DNA of 64,000 nt from Planctomycetota bacterium (GTDB taxonomy: Bacteria > Planctomycetota > UBA1135 > UBA2386). The notes beneath the pieces are model-generated. The model did no database searches. It saw nothing but the letters and a program-made list of their open reading frames with translations, and was not told the origin of the DNA. Shown piece by piece: positions 17,092 through 27,925 of the stretch (position 1 is the first letter of the stretch; each line of letters opens with the position of its first letter). The position numbers and the translations under genes are program-made. The stretch is taken from the NCBI GenBank assembly GCA_016716265.1, contig JADJWQ010000006.1, positions 434,001-498,000 on the forward strand, in the 5' to 3' direction.

Positions 17092-18656
17092 CGCCGCACC
17101 TCCGCAGTCGCACCCGCCGGCCGTCCGACCGCGCCGGCGAGCTGCCCGAGCAGGCGGGTCAGCGGCTCGACCCCGGCCGGCGCGCTGCGCGCGATCGCGA
17201 GGTCGCGGCGCAGGCCGTCGACGTTGAGCCAGTGCCCCTGCTTCTCGACGTGGCACGGCACGCCGAGCGCGACCTCCAGGCCGGGCAGGTCGTGCGCCAC
17301 GAGGTCGAGCACGATCAGCCGCACGCCGCCGGTCAACGCGGCCAGACGCTCGAGGCCGATCAGCTCCTGCACGCGCTCACCGACCAGCACCGCGACGCCG
17401 GCCTTGGCGAGCCTCGCCCGCACGTCGTCCGCGCCGAGGCCGGGAACGCCGAGCGTCTCGAGCCCCTTGCGATTCGGACAGGGGTCGCCGGTGTGCAGCA
17501 GGTCGTCCTGCAGGCCGTTCGGCGGGGGCGACACGAAGCAGACCTCGGCACCGAGCGTGCGCGCGAGCTCGAGCGCCGCGCCCGCCTCCTCCTGCGTCAC
17601 GAACGGCGACAGCACGATCGCGCGGGCCGCCGCGCCGGTGAGAGCGTCGGCCGCCCGCCCGAGCGCACGGTCGACGTCGACCGCCTCGAGCCCGCGCGCA
17701 CCGACGCCCGATCCCGCGACACCCTGCCCGGCGACACCGTGCGCACCGCGCTGCACGGCGTCCGTCAGCCGTCCGCCGGTCAGCTCCCCGGGCTCGCAGG
17801 CCGGGATCTCGACGTGGTCGAACGCGAAGCGTCCGGTGTCGCACATCCAGTATTGATTGACGTTCGGATCGAAGCGCGGCCGGAAGCGCTTGACCTGCTT
17901 CCTGCGCAGCACCTCGACCGTGATCGCGCAGCCGCGGCTGCACTCGGCGCAGTGCGAGACCGTCTTGGTCAGGTTCCAGACGCGCGCCTGGAACCGGAAC
18001 CGCTTCAGCGTCAGCGCGCCGACCGGGCAGATGTCGGCGACGTTGCCCTGGTAGTTGCCGGTCAGCGGCCGCCCCATGAACGTGTCGATCACCGAGCGCG
18101 CGCCGAGGCCGGTGACGGCGAGCTGCGCCGTCCCGGTGACGTCCTCGAAGAAGCGCACGCAGCGCGAGCACAGGATGCAGCGCTCCTCGTCGAGGACGAT
18201 CACGTCGCCGAGGCTGCGCCGCTTGTGCAGCTTGCGCCGCGGCTCGCTCGAGCGCCCCTCGCCCTGACCCTCCTGGAACGCGTAGTCCTGCAGGTCGCAC
18301 TCGCCGGCCTTGTCGCAGATCGGACAGTCGAGCGGGTGGTTCTTCAGCAGGAACTCGAGGCACTCGCGGCGCGTCTCGTGCGCCTTGGGCGACTCGGTGT
18401 CGACGACCATGCCGGGCGCGACGCTGGTGCGGCAGGCGGCGACCACGCGCGGCGGTGCCTCGCCCTGCTTCACCTCGACCTGGCAGATGCGGCAGGAGCC
18501 CACCGGGTGCAGACCCGGGTGGTAGCAGTACATCGGCACGTCGACGCCGTGGTCGTGGCAGGCGCGGATCAGCGGCTGGCTCGGGTCGGCCTCGACCTCG
18601 CTGCCATTGAGCTGGATCTTGACGGTCGGCTTGCCCGTGCTCTCTGGAGTCGTCAC
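17088..18656 (-). CDS. nuoG: NADH-quinone oxidoreductase subunit G, short form
   Basis: A 522-residue peripheral-arm subunit; many NuoG proteins are 680-900 residues. The electron-transfer region is complete: 2Fe-2S ligands C44, C55, C58 and C75, the His/Cys motif HPLDCPICDKAGECDLQD, the CILCSRC plus distal CPVGAL set, and a further CAECSRGC motif of the molybdopterin-oxidoreductase type. The following non-catalytic molybdopterin-like domain is short and degenerate. It ends with GHWLNVDGLRR, which matches the usual family segment, so the protein looks compact and not truncated. The GTG start overlaps the nuoF stop as GTGA (18656-18653). Confidence 0.93.
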   Translation of the reverse strand: MTTPESTGKPTVKIQLNGSEVEADPSQPLIRACHDHGVDVPMYCYHPGLHPVGSCRICQVEVKQGEAPPRVVAACRTSVAPGMVVDTESPKAHETRRECLEFLLKNHPLDCPICDKAGECDLQDYAFQEGQGEGRSSEPRRKLHKRRSLGDVIVLDEERCILCSRCVRFFEDVTGTAQLAVTGLGARSVIDTFMGRPLTGNYQGNVADICPVGALTLKRFRFQARVWNLTKTVSHCAECSRGCAITVEVLRRKQVKRFRPRFDPNVNQYWMCDTGRFAFDHVEIPACEPGELTGGRLTDAVQRGAHGVAGQGVAGSGVGARGLEAVDVDRALGRAADALTGAAARAIVLSPFVTQEEAGAALELARTLGAEVCFVSPPPNGLQDDLLHTGDPCPNRKGLETLGVPGLGADDVRARLAKAGVAVLVGERVQELIGLERLAALTGGVRLIVLDLVAHDLPGLEVALGVPCHVEKQGHWLNVDGLRRDLAIARSAPAGVEPLTRLLGQLAGAVGRPAGATAEVRR

Positions 18657-20014
18657 GCGTGGGCCTCCTGGAGGTCCTGGGCCGCGAGGATCGAGACGCA
18701 GCCCGCCGGCAGCCTGCCGGTCGTCGCGTGCTCCTGGACCTCGGCGGCGAAGTTCTTGACCAGCGCGAGGGTCGGGATCGCCGCGGCGTCCGACAGCGCG
18801 CAGATCGTCTTCGCCGGCGCCATGCCGCGCGCCAGCGACTCGAGCAGCGCCGGGTCGTCGACGCGGCCGTGGCCGCGCGCGATCCGGTGCAGGATCTGGT
18901 CGAGCCATTGCGTGCCCTCACGGCACTGGCTGCACTGGCCGCAGCTCTCGTGCTCGTAGAAGCGCGCGATGACGTATTCCGCCTCGACGAGGCTGACCGT
19001 CTCGTCGATCACGATCATGGCGCCGGTGCCCAGCATCGAGCCGGCGTTCTTGATCGAGTCGTGGTCCATCGGCGTGTCGATCGCCGCGGCCGGCAGCATG
19101 CCGGTCGACGAGCCACCCGGGAACCACGCCTTCAGCTTGCGGCCCTTCCACACGCCGCCGGCGAGCTCCTCGACGATCTGCCGGGCGCTGATCCCCATCG
19201 GCACCTCGTAGACGCCCGGGCGCTCGACGTGGCCGGAGATGCCGCACAGGAAGTTGCCGGTCGAGCCCTTCGTGCCGATCGAGCGGAACCACTCGGCACC
19301 GCGCTGCACGATGAACGGCACGTTGAAGATCGACTCGACGTTGTTGACGGTCGTCGGCTGACCCCACAGACCGTAGCCGGCCGGGAACGGCGGCTTCGGG
19401 CGCGGGTGGCCCCGCTTGCCCTCCAGGCTCTCCATGAGCCCGGTCTCCTCGCCGCAGATGTAGGCACCGGCGCCCATGTGCATCCAGATCTCGCAGTCGA
19501 ACGACGTGCCGAGGATGCCCTTGCCGACCAACCCCGCCGCGCGCGCCTCGTCGATCGCCGCCTGCAGCACCGCCAGGCTCTTGCGATACTCGCCGCGCAC
19601 GTAGATGTAGACCGCCTCGGCGCGGATCGCGTAGGCCGAGATCAGGCAGCCCTCGAGCAGCCCGTGCGGGTCCTTCTCCATCAGCACGCGGTCCTTGCAC
19701 GTGCCGGGCTCGGACTCGTCGGCATTGATCGCCAGATAGCGGCGGCGCCCGTCCTTCGCAGGATCGGGCATGAACGTCCACTTGAGGCCGGTCGAGAAGC
19801 CGGCGCCACCACGGCCGCGCAGCCCCGAGTCCTTGACGACCGCGGTCACCTCCTCGGGCTTCCACGGCTTGCGCAGGACGTCCTCGAGCGCCGCGTAGCC
19901 ACCGTGCTGCCGGTAGACCTCCAGCTTGTGGGAGTCCGGCAGCCCGACGCGGTCGAGCAGGTAGGTCGGCCAGGGCATCTTCGGTGCCATTCCAGTCCCC
20001 GTCGTGTCGTTCAC
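18653..20014 (-). CDS. nuoF: NADH-quinone oxidoreductase subunit F (NADH/FMN subunit)
   Basis: A 453-residue flavoprotein that oxidises NADH through FMN and a 4Fe-4S cluster (N3). The glycine-rich FMN/NADH loop GLRGRGGAGFSTGLKW, NADESEPGTCKDR, GAGAYICGEETGLMESLEG, and the cluster motif ESCGQCSQCREGT with a distal cysteine (AKTICAL) are all present. The start is GTG 20014-20012, which forms a GTGA overlap with nuoE; an ATG eight codons later (MAPKMPW) is an alternative. It works with NuoE and NuoG in the NADH dehydrogenase module. Confidence 0.96.
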   Translation of the reverse strand: MNDTTGTGMAPKMPWPTYLLDRVGLPDSHKLEVYRQHGGYAALEDVLRKPWKPEEVTAVVKDSGLRGRGGAGFSTGLKWTFMPDPAKDGRRRYLAINADESEPGTCKDRVLMEKDPHGLLEGCLISAYAIRAEAVYIYVRGEYRKSLAVLQAAIDEARAAGLVGKGILGTSFDCEIWMHMGAGAYICGEETGLMESLEGKRGHPRPKPPFPAGYGLWGQPTTVNNVESIFNVPFIVQRGAEWFRSIGTKGSTGNFLCGISGHVERPGVYEVPMGISARQIVEELAGGVWKGRKLKAWFPGGSSTGMLPAAAIDTPMDHDSIKNAGSMLGTGAMIVIDETVSLVEAEYVIARFYEHESCGQCSQCREGTQWLDQILHRIARGHGRVDDPALLESLARGMAPAKTICALSDAAAIPTLALVKNFAAEVQEHATTGRLPAGCVSILAAQDLQEAHA

Positions 20015-20514
20015 CGTGCCCCCCGCGCCGGCGCGCCCGACTGCAGCTCCGCCAGCAGCCGGTCGACCTTCGCCGGGTCGAGGTCCTCGTGGTACTCGCC
20101 GTGCACCTCGACCATCGGCGCATTGGCGCAGGCGCCCTGGCACTCGACGCGGAGCACCGTGAAGCGACCGTCCGGCGAGGTGCCGTCGAGCCCGGGCCGC
20201 GCGCCGGTGCGCTCACAGATGTGCTCGAGCAGCGCCTCGGCCCCGCGCAGCGCGCAGGAGATGTTGTGGCACACGCTGATCACGTGCTCGCCGACCGGCC
20301 GCAAGCGGAACATCGGGTAGAAGCTGGCCACGCCGTAGACGTCGACGGGCGCCAGCCCGAAGAAGTCCGCGAGGTCCTCGAGGATCTCGGGGGTGAGCCA
20401 GCCGCCGTTCTCGTCCTGGCAGCGATGCAGCGCCGGGATCAATCCCGCCCGGCGTTCCGGATAGTGCGTGCAGAGCTCCTCGAACTCGGCGCGCAGCGCG
20501 TCGGACAGAGCCAT
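20011..20514 (-). CDS. nuoE: NADH-quinone oxidoreductase subunit E (2Fe-2S)
   Basis: A 167-residue thioredoxin-like ferredoxin holding cluster N1a beside NuoF. The four ligands are C82 and C87 (CHNISC, C-x4-C) and C125 and C129 (CQGAC, C-x3-C). I placed the start at ATG 20514-20512 because GGAGGG lies nine bases upstream; a longer ORF starting at 20556 would overlap nuoBCD and lacks support. Conserved stretches VYGVASFYPMF and ECQGACANAPMV are present. Confidence 0.95.
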   Translation of the reverse strand: MALSDALRAEFEELCTHYPERRAGLIPALHRCQDENGGWLTPEILEDLADFFGLAPVDVYGVASFYPMFRLRPVGEHVISVCHNISCALRGAEALLEHICERTGARPGLDGTSPDGRFTVLRVECQGACANAPMVEVHGEYHEDLDPAKVDRLLAELQSGAPARGAR

Positions 20515-20539
20515 CAGCGAATTCCCTCCGAAGGCGCCA

Positions 20540-23106
<2,567 letters not shown>

Positions 23107-23119
<13 letters not shown>

Positions 23120-23466
23120 TCCAACCCTCCGACGCGCCACTCGTAGATCAGTCCCACGACCAGGACGATGAGGAAGACCGCGATCATCCAGAATCCCACG
23201 GATCCGAGCGCCGCCGCCGAGACCGCCCAGGGGACCAGGAAGATCAGCTCGACGTCGAACAGGATGAACAGCACCGCCACCAGGTAGAAGTGGATCGACA
23301 GCCGCAGGCGGGCGCCGCCGACCGGGTCCATGCCCGACTCGTAGGCCTTGCCCTTCTCCAGGCTGTGGCGCTTGCGACCGAGCAGGTCGCTGAGCAGCAG
23401 GGCCACGACGGCGAAGCCTGCCACCAGCAGGAACAGGATCAGGATCGGCGCGTAGTCGTGGAGCAT
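23107..23466 (-). CDS. nuoA: NADH-quinone oxidoreductase subunit A
   Basis: A 119-residue, three-helix membrane subunit of complex I and the first gene of the operon. Conserved loop residues appear in KGKAYESGMDPVGGARLRLS (the cysteine common in other NuoA proteins is replaced by M/D here), followed by IHFYLVAVLFILFDVELIFL with the acidic helix. The ATG at 23466-23464 has no clear Shine-Dalgarno sequence. The operon promoter should lie in the 154-base gap to the divergent comEC, but I cannot identify a convincing -35/-10 pair there. Confidence 0.95.
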
Positions 23467-23620
23467 CGGTGCAGTAGCAGAAGCGCGCTCACCGCGCAGA
23501 CTTTCAGCGCCGTACGAGTCCGGCGACGCCGGGCGATCCGCAGCGCGGACCCGCCCACCGACGTGACGGAGGCGCGGATGCGCACTGTTACCCGGCGCGC
23601 CTCGCAATGCACAGCGGATC

Positions 23621-25882
23621 GTGACGATCCGCCTTCCTGCGACCTCCCCCCGCGCGGCGCCGCTGCCGCGCGCGCTGCTCGCGGCGGCCGTCTGGGCCGC
23701 CGGCGGCGTGCTGCTGGTGCGCCAGCTCGGCGTCGCGGGCGCCGGCATCGCCGGCGTCGGCGCCGCGCTCGGCACGCTGATCACGCGGCGACCCGGGCCG
23801 CTCGCGTGCCTGCTGCCGGCGGCGCTCGGCGCGCTGGCGCCGAGCCCGGCGGTGCCGGTGCCGGAGCGGGCCGGCCTCGTGCAGCTCGACGTCGAGGTCG
23901 TCGGTCGCGCGCGCCACGATCCGGCGCGCGGCGAGGCGCGCTTCGGGGTGCGGCCGGTCGGCGCCGGCGGTCGCGGCCCGGCGGCGATCGCCGTCGCGCG
24001 CACCGTCTCCGCGCGCGCGCGCGACCTGCCGCTGCCGGGCGATCGGCTGCGCGGCCCGGCCTGCGTGCCCGAGCCGTCGGACGCGCTCGCGGCCGGCCGC
24101 CGACCGACGCTCGAGCTCGACCTGCGCTGCTGCACGGTCACGCCCGGCGCGCCGACCGTCACCCGGCTCGCCGAGGCGCTGCGCCGCCGTATGGAGGACG
24201 CGCTGCGCGACGCGGTACCGGATCGCGCCGGCGTGCTGCTGTGCCATCTGGTGCTGGGCGCCGGGCCGCGCCCGGCCGCCGCGATCACGCAGAGCCACCG
24301 CGCGACCGGCCTCGCCCACCTGCTCGCGGTCAGCGGGGCGCACCTGTCGCTGCTCGCCGGCATGCTGGCGGCGCTGGTCGCGCTGCCGGCGCGCGGCGGC
24401 CGCGACCCGGTCGCGCGCCGCGGCTACCGGCGCATCGCCGGCGCCGTGCTGCTGCCGTACGCGCTGCTGACCGGCATGGAGCCCCCGGTGCTGCGCGCGC
24501 TGGTCGCGTGGCTGCTGCTGGTCGGCGCCCACGCCGTCGGCCGGCGCACCGGCGTGGTCGGCGCGCTCGCGTTGCCGGCGCTGCTGACCGCGGCGCTGTG
24601 GCCCGAGGACCTGTTCGGGCTGTCCTTCTGCCTCAGCTACGCGGCGGTCGTCGGCCTGTGGGCCGCCGGCGCGCTCGACGCGCACGGCCCGTTCGACGCG
24701 CTGCGGCGGGCGGCGGTCGCGTCGGCGTGGGCCGCGCTGGCGACCGCCCCGCTCGCGCTGTGGTGGTTCGGGCAGCTCGCGCCGTGGACGATCGTCGGCA
24801 CGCCGCTGCTCGGCCCGCTGGTCGCAGCGATGCTCGGGCTCGGCGTGCTGGCGGCGGCACTGCTGCCGGTCGCACCCGCGCTCGGCGAGCTGCTCGTCGC
24901 GCCGGCCGCGCAGTGCGCGCGACTCTACCTGGCCATCGTCGAGTGGCTCGCGACGCTGCCCGGCGCGCCGCTGCGCGCGACGGTCACGCCGCACGCCGCC
25001 GCGGTCGGCGGCACTGCGCTGCTCGCGGTGGCGCTGCTGGTCGCGCGCCCCGGCCGCCGCGCGCTGGCGCTCGGCCTCGCGCTGTGCTGTGCGCCGTGGT
25101 TCGTGCCGCTGCCGGTGGGCGCACGCGAGCCGGGCCTGCAGCTGCTCGACGTCGGCCACGGCCAGGCGGCGCTCGCGTCGACCGCGGCCGGCGCGCTGGT
25201 GCTGATCGACTGCGGCTCGCTGCTCGACGCCGAGCGCGCCGCGCGCGCCGTCGAGGCCGCACTGCCGGTCGGGCCACGGCGCATCGACCTGCTGATCGTG
25301 TCGCACCAGGACGGCGACCACGCCGGCGGCGTCGCCGACCTGCTCGACCGCGTGCACGTCGCGCGCGCGGTGCTGCCGCGGCGCGGTGCAGCGCTCGACC
25401 TCGCCCGCCGGCTCGACCGCGCCGGCGTGCCGATCCGCTTCGTCGGCCCCGGCGAGACGCTCGCCCCGCTGCCGGGCGTGCGGGTCGCGGCGCCGCCGCT
25501 CGCCGCGGGTGCCGGCGCCAACGACGCGAGCCTGTGGACGCGGCTCGACTGGCCGCGCGCAGCGGCCGTGCTGCCCGGCGACGCCGAGGCCGACGCACTG
25601 CGCGCGATGGTGGCGCACCCGCTGTGCGAGCGCGCGACCGCGCTGGTGCTCCCGCACCACGGCCGTGGCGAGCGGGAGCCGTTCGACGCGCTGCTCGATC
25701 GCCTGCGACCCGACGTCGCGCTGGTCTCGCGCGGCCGCGGCGGCGAGCCGGTGCTCGCGCTCGCGTCCCACCTGCGCGGCGTGCCGGTGCTGACGACCGC
25801 GCGGCACGGCCCGCTGCACCTGCGCGCGACGCTGCCGGTGCGCGTCGACACCCAGCGCGGCCTCGCGCTGCCGCGGCACTGA
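23621..25882 (+). CDS. comEC: ComEC/Rec2 DNA uptake channel with metallo-beta-lactamase domain
   Basis: A 753-residue inner-membrane protein predicted to move single-stranded DNA into the cytoplasm during natural transformation. Order: N-terminal membrane helices (about 15-75), an OB-like soluble part (DUF4131 position, about 85-165), the competence domain with LAHLLAVSGAHLSLLAGMLA, more helices to about 500, then a C-terminal metallo-beta-lactamase-like domain (LQLLDVGHGQAALAS, LIVSHQDGDHAGGVADLL, LPGDAE, LVLPHHGRGE). The HxDGDH motif is intact as HQDGDH. The length fits full-length ComEC. The start is GTG 23621. A pilT gene at 5.1 kb could serve the same process, but no other competence gene is present. 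Confidence 0.93.
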   Translation: MTIRLPATSPRAAPLPRALLAAAVWAAGGVLLVRQLGVAGAGIAGVGAALGTLITRRPGPLACLLPAALGALAPSPAVPVPERAGLVQLDVEVVGRARHDPARGEARFGVRPVGAGGRGPAAIAVARTVSARARDLPLPGDRLRGPACVPEPSDALAAGRRPTLELDLRCCTVTPGAPTVTRLAEALRRRMEDALRDAVPDRAGVLLCHLVLGAGPRPAAAITQSHRATGLAHLLAVSGAHLSLLAGMLAALVALPARGGRDPVARRGYRRIAGAVLLPYALLTGMEPPVLRALVAWLLLVGAHAVGRRTGVVGALALPALLTAALWPEDLFGLSFCLSYAAVVGLWAAGALDAHGPFDALRRAAVASAWAALATAPLALWWFGQLAPWTIVGTPLLGPLVAAMLGLGVLAAALLPVAPALGELLVAPAAQCARLYLAIVEWLATLPGAPLRATVTPHAAAVGGTALLAVALLVARPGRRALALGLALCCAPWFVPLPVGAREPGLQLLDVGHGQAALASTAAGALVLIDCGSLLDAERAARAVEAALPVGPRRIDLLIVSHQDGDHAGGVADLLDRVHVARAVLPRRGAALDLARRLDRAGVPIRFVGPGETLAPLPGVRVAAPPLAAGAGANDASLWTRLDWPRAAAVLPGDAEADALRAMVAHPLCERATALVLPHHGRGEREPFDALLDRLRPDVALVSRGRGGEPVLALASHLRGVPVLTTARHGPLHLRATLPVRVDTQRGLALPRH

Positions 25883-25902
25883 CGCGCGCGGTCAGTCCGC
25901 GG
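25871..25902. terminator. 12-bp palindrome spanning two convergent stop codons
   Basis: CCGCGG (25871-25876) and ACTGAC (25878-25883) pair with GTCAGT (25891-25896) and CCGCGG (25897-25902), giving twelve base pairs with one bulged C and a loop of GC repeats. The left arm holds the comEC TGA and the right arm holds the reverse-strand stop of the next gene. It is probably a shared two-way terminator; there is no T-tract. Confidence 0.6.
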
Positions 25903-27688
25903 CCGCCCGCGCGAGGCAGATCATCGCCATCGCGGTGCCGTAGACGCGGCCGAGCTCGTGGCTGTCGACGAAGCAGCCGTCGAGCTCCGGCAGCGACAGC
26001 ACCAGCGCGCGCTGCCGCGCCAGCAGCGCGTCGCGGGTCTCGCCGTCGGGCAGCCGCAGGATCGCCTCGCCGCGGACGTGCACGTCGTACCAGTAGAAGA
26101 ACCCGCCGTAGCCGTAGCGCGACGCGTGGTCGTCGTACTTGCGCACCGCGTCGAGCTCCTCCTGATATCGGAACGACAGCTCCAGTGCGCGCAGCAGCGC
26201 GCCGTCCTCGCCGTGGCTCCACAGCGCCAGCGCGTGCTCGGCGAGCGGCATGCGCCCGACGCCGCCCTCGACCCCGGCACGCACGCGGCCGCGCGACTGT
26301 CCGTAGCTGACCGCGCCGCTGTCGGCCCGGCATTGCAGCAGCGCACGCAGGCCACGGTCGACGACGGGCTCGGGGGCCTCGACGCCATGGCGGCGCGCAT
26401 CGCCGAGCGCGACCAGGCACGAGCCCGACACGAACGGGTTCGGGTACTCGTGGTACCAGGCGCCGTCGCTGCCCTGCATCGCGGCGATCGCGTCGACCGC
26501 ACGGCGCAGCAGCGGCCGGATCCGCTCGGCGTCGCCGGGCCGCACGTCGAGCCAGCGGGCCAGCAGCCGGCAGCGGTACAGGTGCGCCCAGATCAGCTCG
26601 TCGCGGTCGACCGGGTTCAGGTGCGCGTCGTCGGCCGCGTAGTCGCGCGCGCGCAGCAGCACGCGTTCGCCGGTCGCGCGGAGCTCGCCGTCGAGCTGCG
26701 GCACGACGTCGAGCAGCGCGAGCGCGACGAGCGCGGTGACCGCCGTGTAGACGTTCGGCAGCGAGTCGGTGCCGCCGAAGTCGTAGATGCTGTCGACGAA
26801 GCCGCCGTCGGCGCGCTGCATGCGCGCGAAGAAGGCGACCGCACGCTCGCGTAGGGCAGCCTCGTCGAAGGCGCCGGCCGGCGCGCGCGTGCCGCGCCCG
26901 GTACCGGCGAGCACCGCCGGCAGCAGCTCGTCGAACACCTCGAAGCCGCGCACGAACGGTCCGTGCCCTTCGAGCTCGGCCTGCGCCTTCCACGCGACCG
27001 GCGACTCCGGGTGGTCGGCGACCAGCGCCTGCCAGACCTGGCGCGCGCCGTCGTCGTCGCCGCGCTCCCAACACGCCGCGCCGCGCTCGAAGCGCGCGCC
27101 CGGCGTATCCGGATCGGTGGCGCGCGCGAGCGGCCACAGCTCGGCGCTGCGCGTCGCCGCGCGGCGCGCGTCGGCGGGCAGCGCCTCGAGCAGCTTCGCG
27201 ACGAACCAGCGCGGCGCGAAGGTGGTGACCTCGTCGACGCGCAGGCGCTCGCTGCCGTCGGGGGCCAGCACGACGAAGCCGGGCTCGACGAACCCGATCG
27301 GCACCAGGCCGCGCTCGCGCGCCTCGGTGCGCGACGGCACCGCGCGCAGCGCGACGAAGTGCGCGTCGAGCAGCGCGATCAGCGCGGGCCACGACAGCGG
27401 TCCGGCCCGCACGTAGAGGTCGAGCTCCGGCCCGCGGTCCATGCGCGAGCCCGGCACCGTCGGCACGTACCAGAACACCGGCCGGCCGGTCTCCCGCGCC
27501 ACCGCCAGCGCCGCGTCGAGCGAGTCGACCCAGCGGATCGCGCTGCCGCAGCGCTGCGCGACCGCGGACGGCGGCACGCGCTCCTTGCGCGTCGAGTTGC
27601 CCGCGGCCGGCTCCTGGCCGCGGGCGGCGACCGCGAGCACCGCCGCGAGCGCCGCGGCGAGGACGAGACCGGACGGGAGCGTGCGCAT
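25892..27688 (-). CDS. Secreted thioredoxin-like plus helical-toroid (prenyltransferase/terpene-cyclase-like) protein
   Basis: A 598-residue exported protein with the signal peptide GLVLAAALAAVLAVAARGQ. Residues about 50-165 look like a DUF255/thioredoxin-type domain (DAALAVARETGRPVFWYVPT, then ALLDAHFVALRAVP and EPGFVVLAPDG) but lack a CxxC. Residues 170-240 may form a TPR-like pair (GAACWERGDDDGARQVWQAL). The rest is an alpha/alpha toroid of the squalene-cyclase-like superfamily, shown by repeats such as FARMQRADGGFVDSIYDFGG and AIAAMQGSDGAWYHEYPNPF and by YGYGGFFYWYDVH. No cyclase DxDD motif is visible, so a binding or glycan/peptide-related role is as likely as catalysis. Convergent with comEC, nine bases apart. 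I do not recognise a named family for the full architecture. Confidence 0.75.
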   Translation of the reverse strand: MRTLPSGLVLAAALAAVLAVAARGQEPAAGNSTRKERVPPSAVAQRCGSAIRWVDSLDAALAVARETGRPVFWYVPTVPGSRMDRGPELDLYVRAGPLSWPALIALLDAHFVALRAVPSRTEARERGLVPIGFVEPGFVVLAPDGSERLRVDEVTTFAPRWFVAKLLEALPADARRAATRSAELWPLARATDPDTPGARFERGAACWERGDDDGARQVWQALVADHPESPVAWKAQAELEGHGPFVRGFEVFDELLPAVLAGTGRGTRAPAGAFDEAALRERAVAFFARMQRADGGFVDSIYDFGGTDSLPNVYTAVTALVALALLDVVPQLDGELRATGERVLLRARDYAADDAHLNPVDRDELIWAHLYRCRLLARWLDVRPGDAERIRPLLRRAVDAIAAMQGSDGAWYHEYPNPFVSGSCLVALGDARRHGVEAPEPVVDRGLRALLQCRADSGAVSYGQSRGRVRAGVEGGVGRMPLAEHALALWSHGEDGALLRALELSFRYQEELDAVRKYDDHASRYGYGGFFYWYDVHVRGEAILRLPDGETRDALLARQRALVLSLPELDGCFVDSHELGRVYGTAMAMICLARAAAD

Positions 27689-27925
27689 CGGTCGCGCAGC
27701 ATACCGGCGCCGTCGTTCGGCGGCGGCACGCCGGCCGCCGGCATGCGCAGCGAGGTGCGGTCCGGAGCCAACAGTGGCAGCGCGGGCTCGGCGCCGTGCG
27801 GACGTCCGGCGGCCGCGCCGCGGGAGAAATCTCCGGCCGCGCGACCGCCGCCCTGCGCCCGTGGCGGCAGCGAGCGGCCCGGCGCGCCGGCCCGCTCACC
27901 CAGCCATCGCAGCCAGGCACTCCCC

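Noticed and set aside
23290..26310. 1006-residue plus-strand open frame over comEC
   Set aside because: Its translation is repetitive Arg/Ala; comEC in another frame of the same strand has all family motifs.
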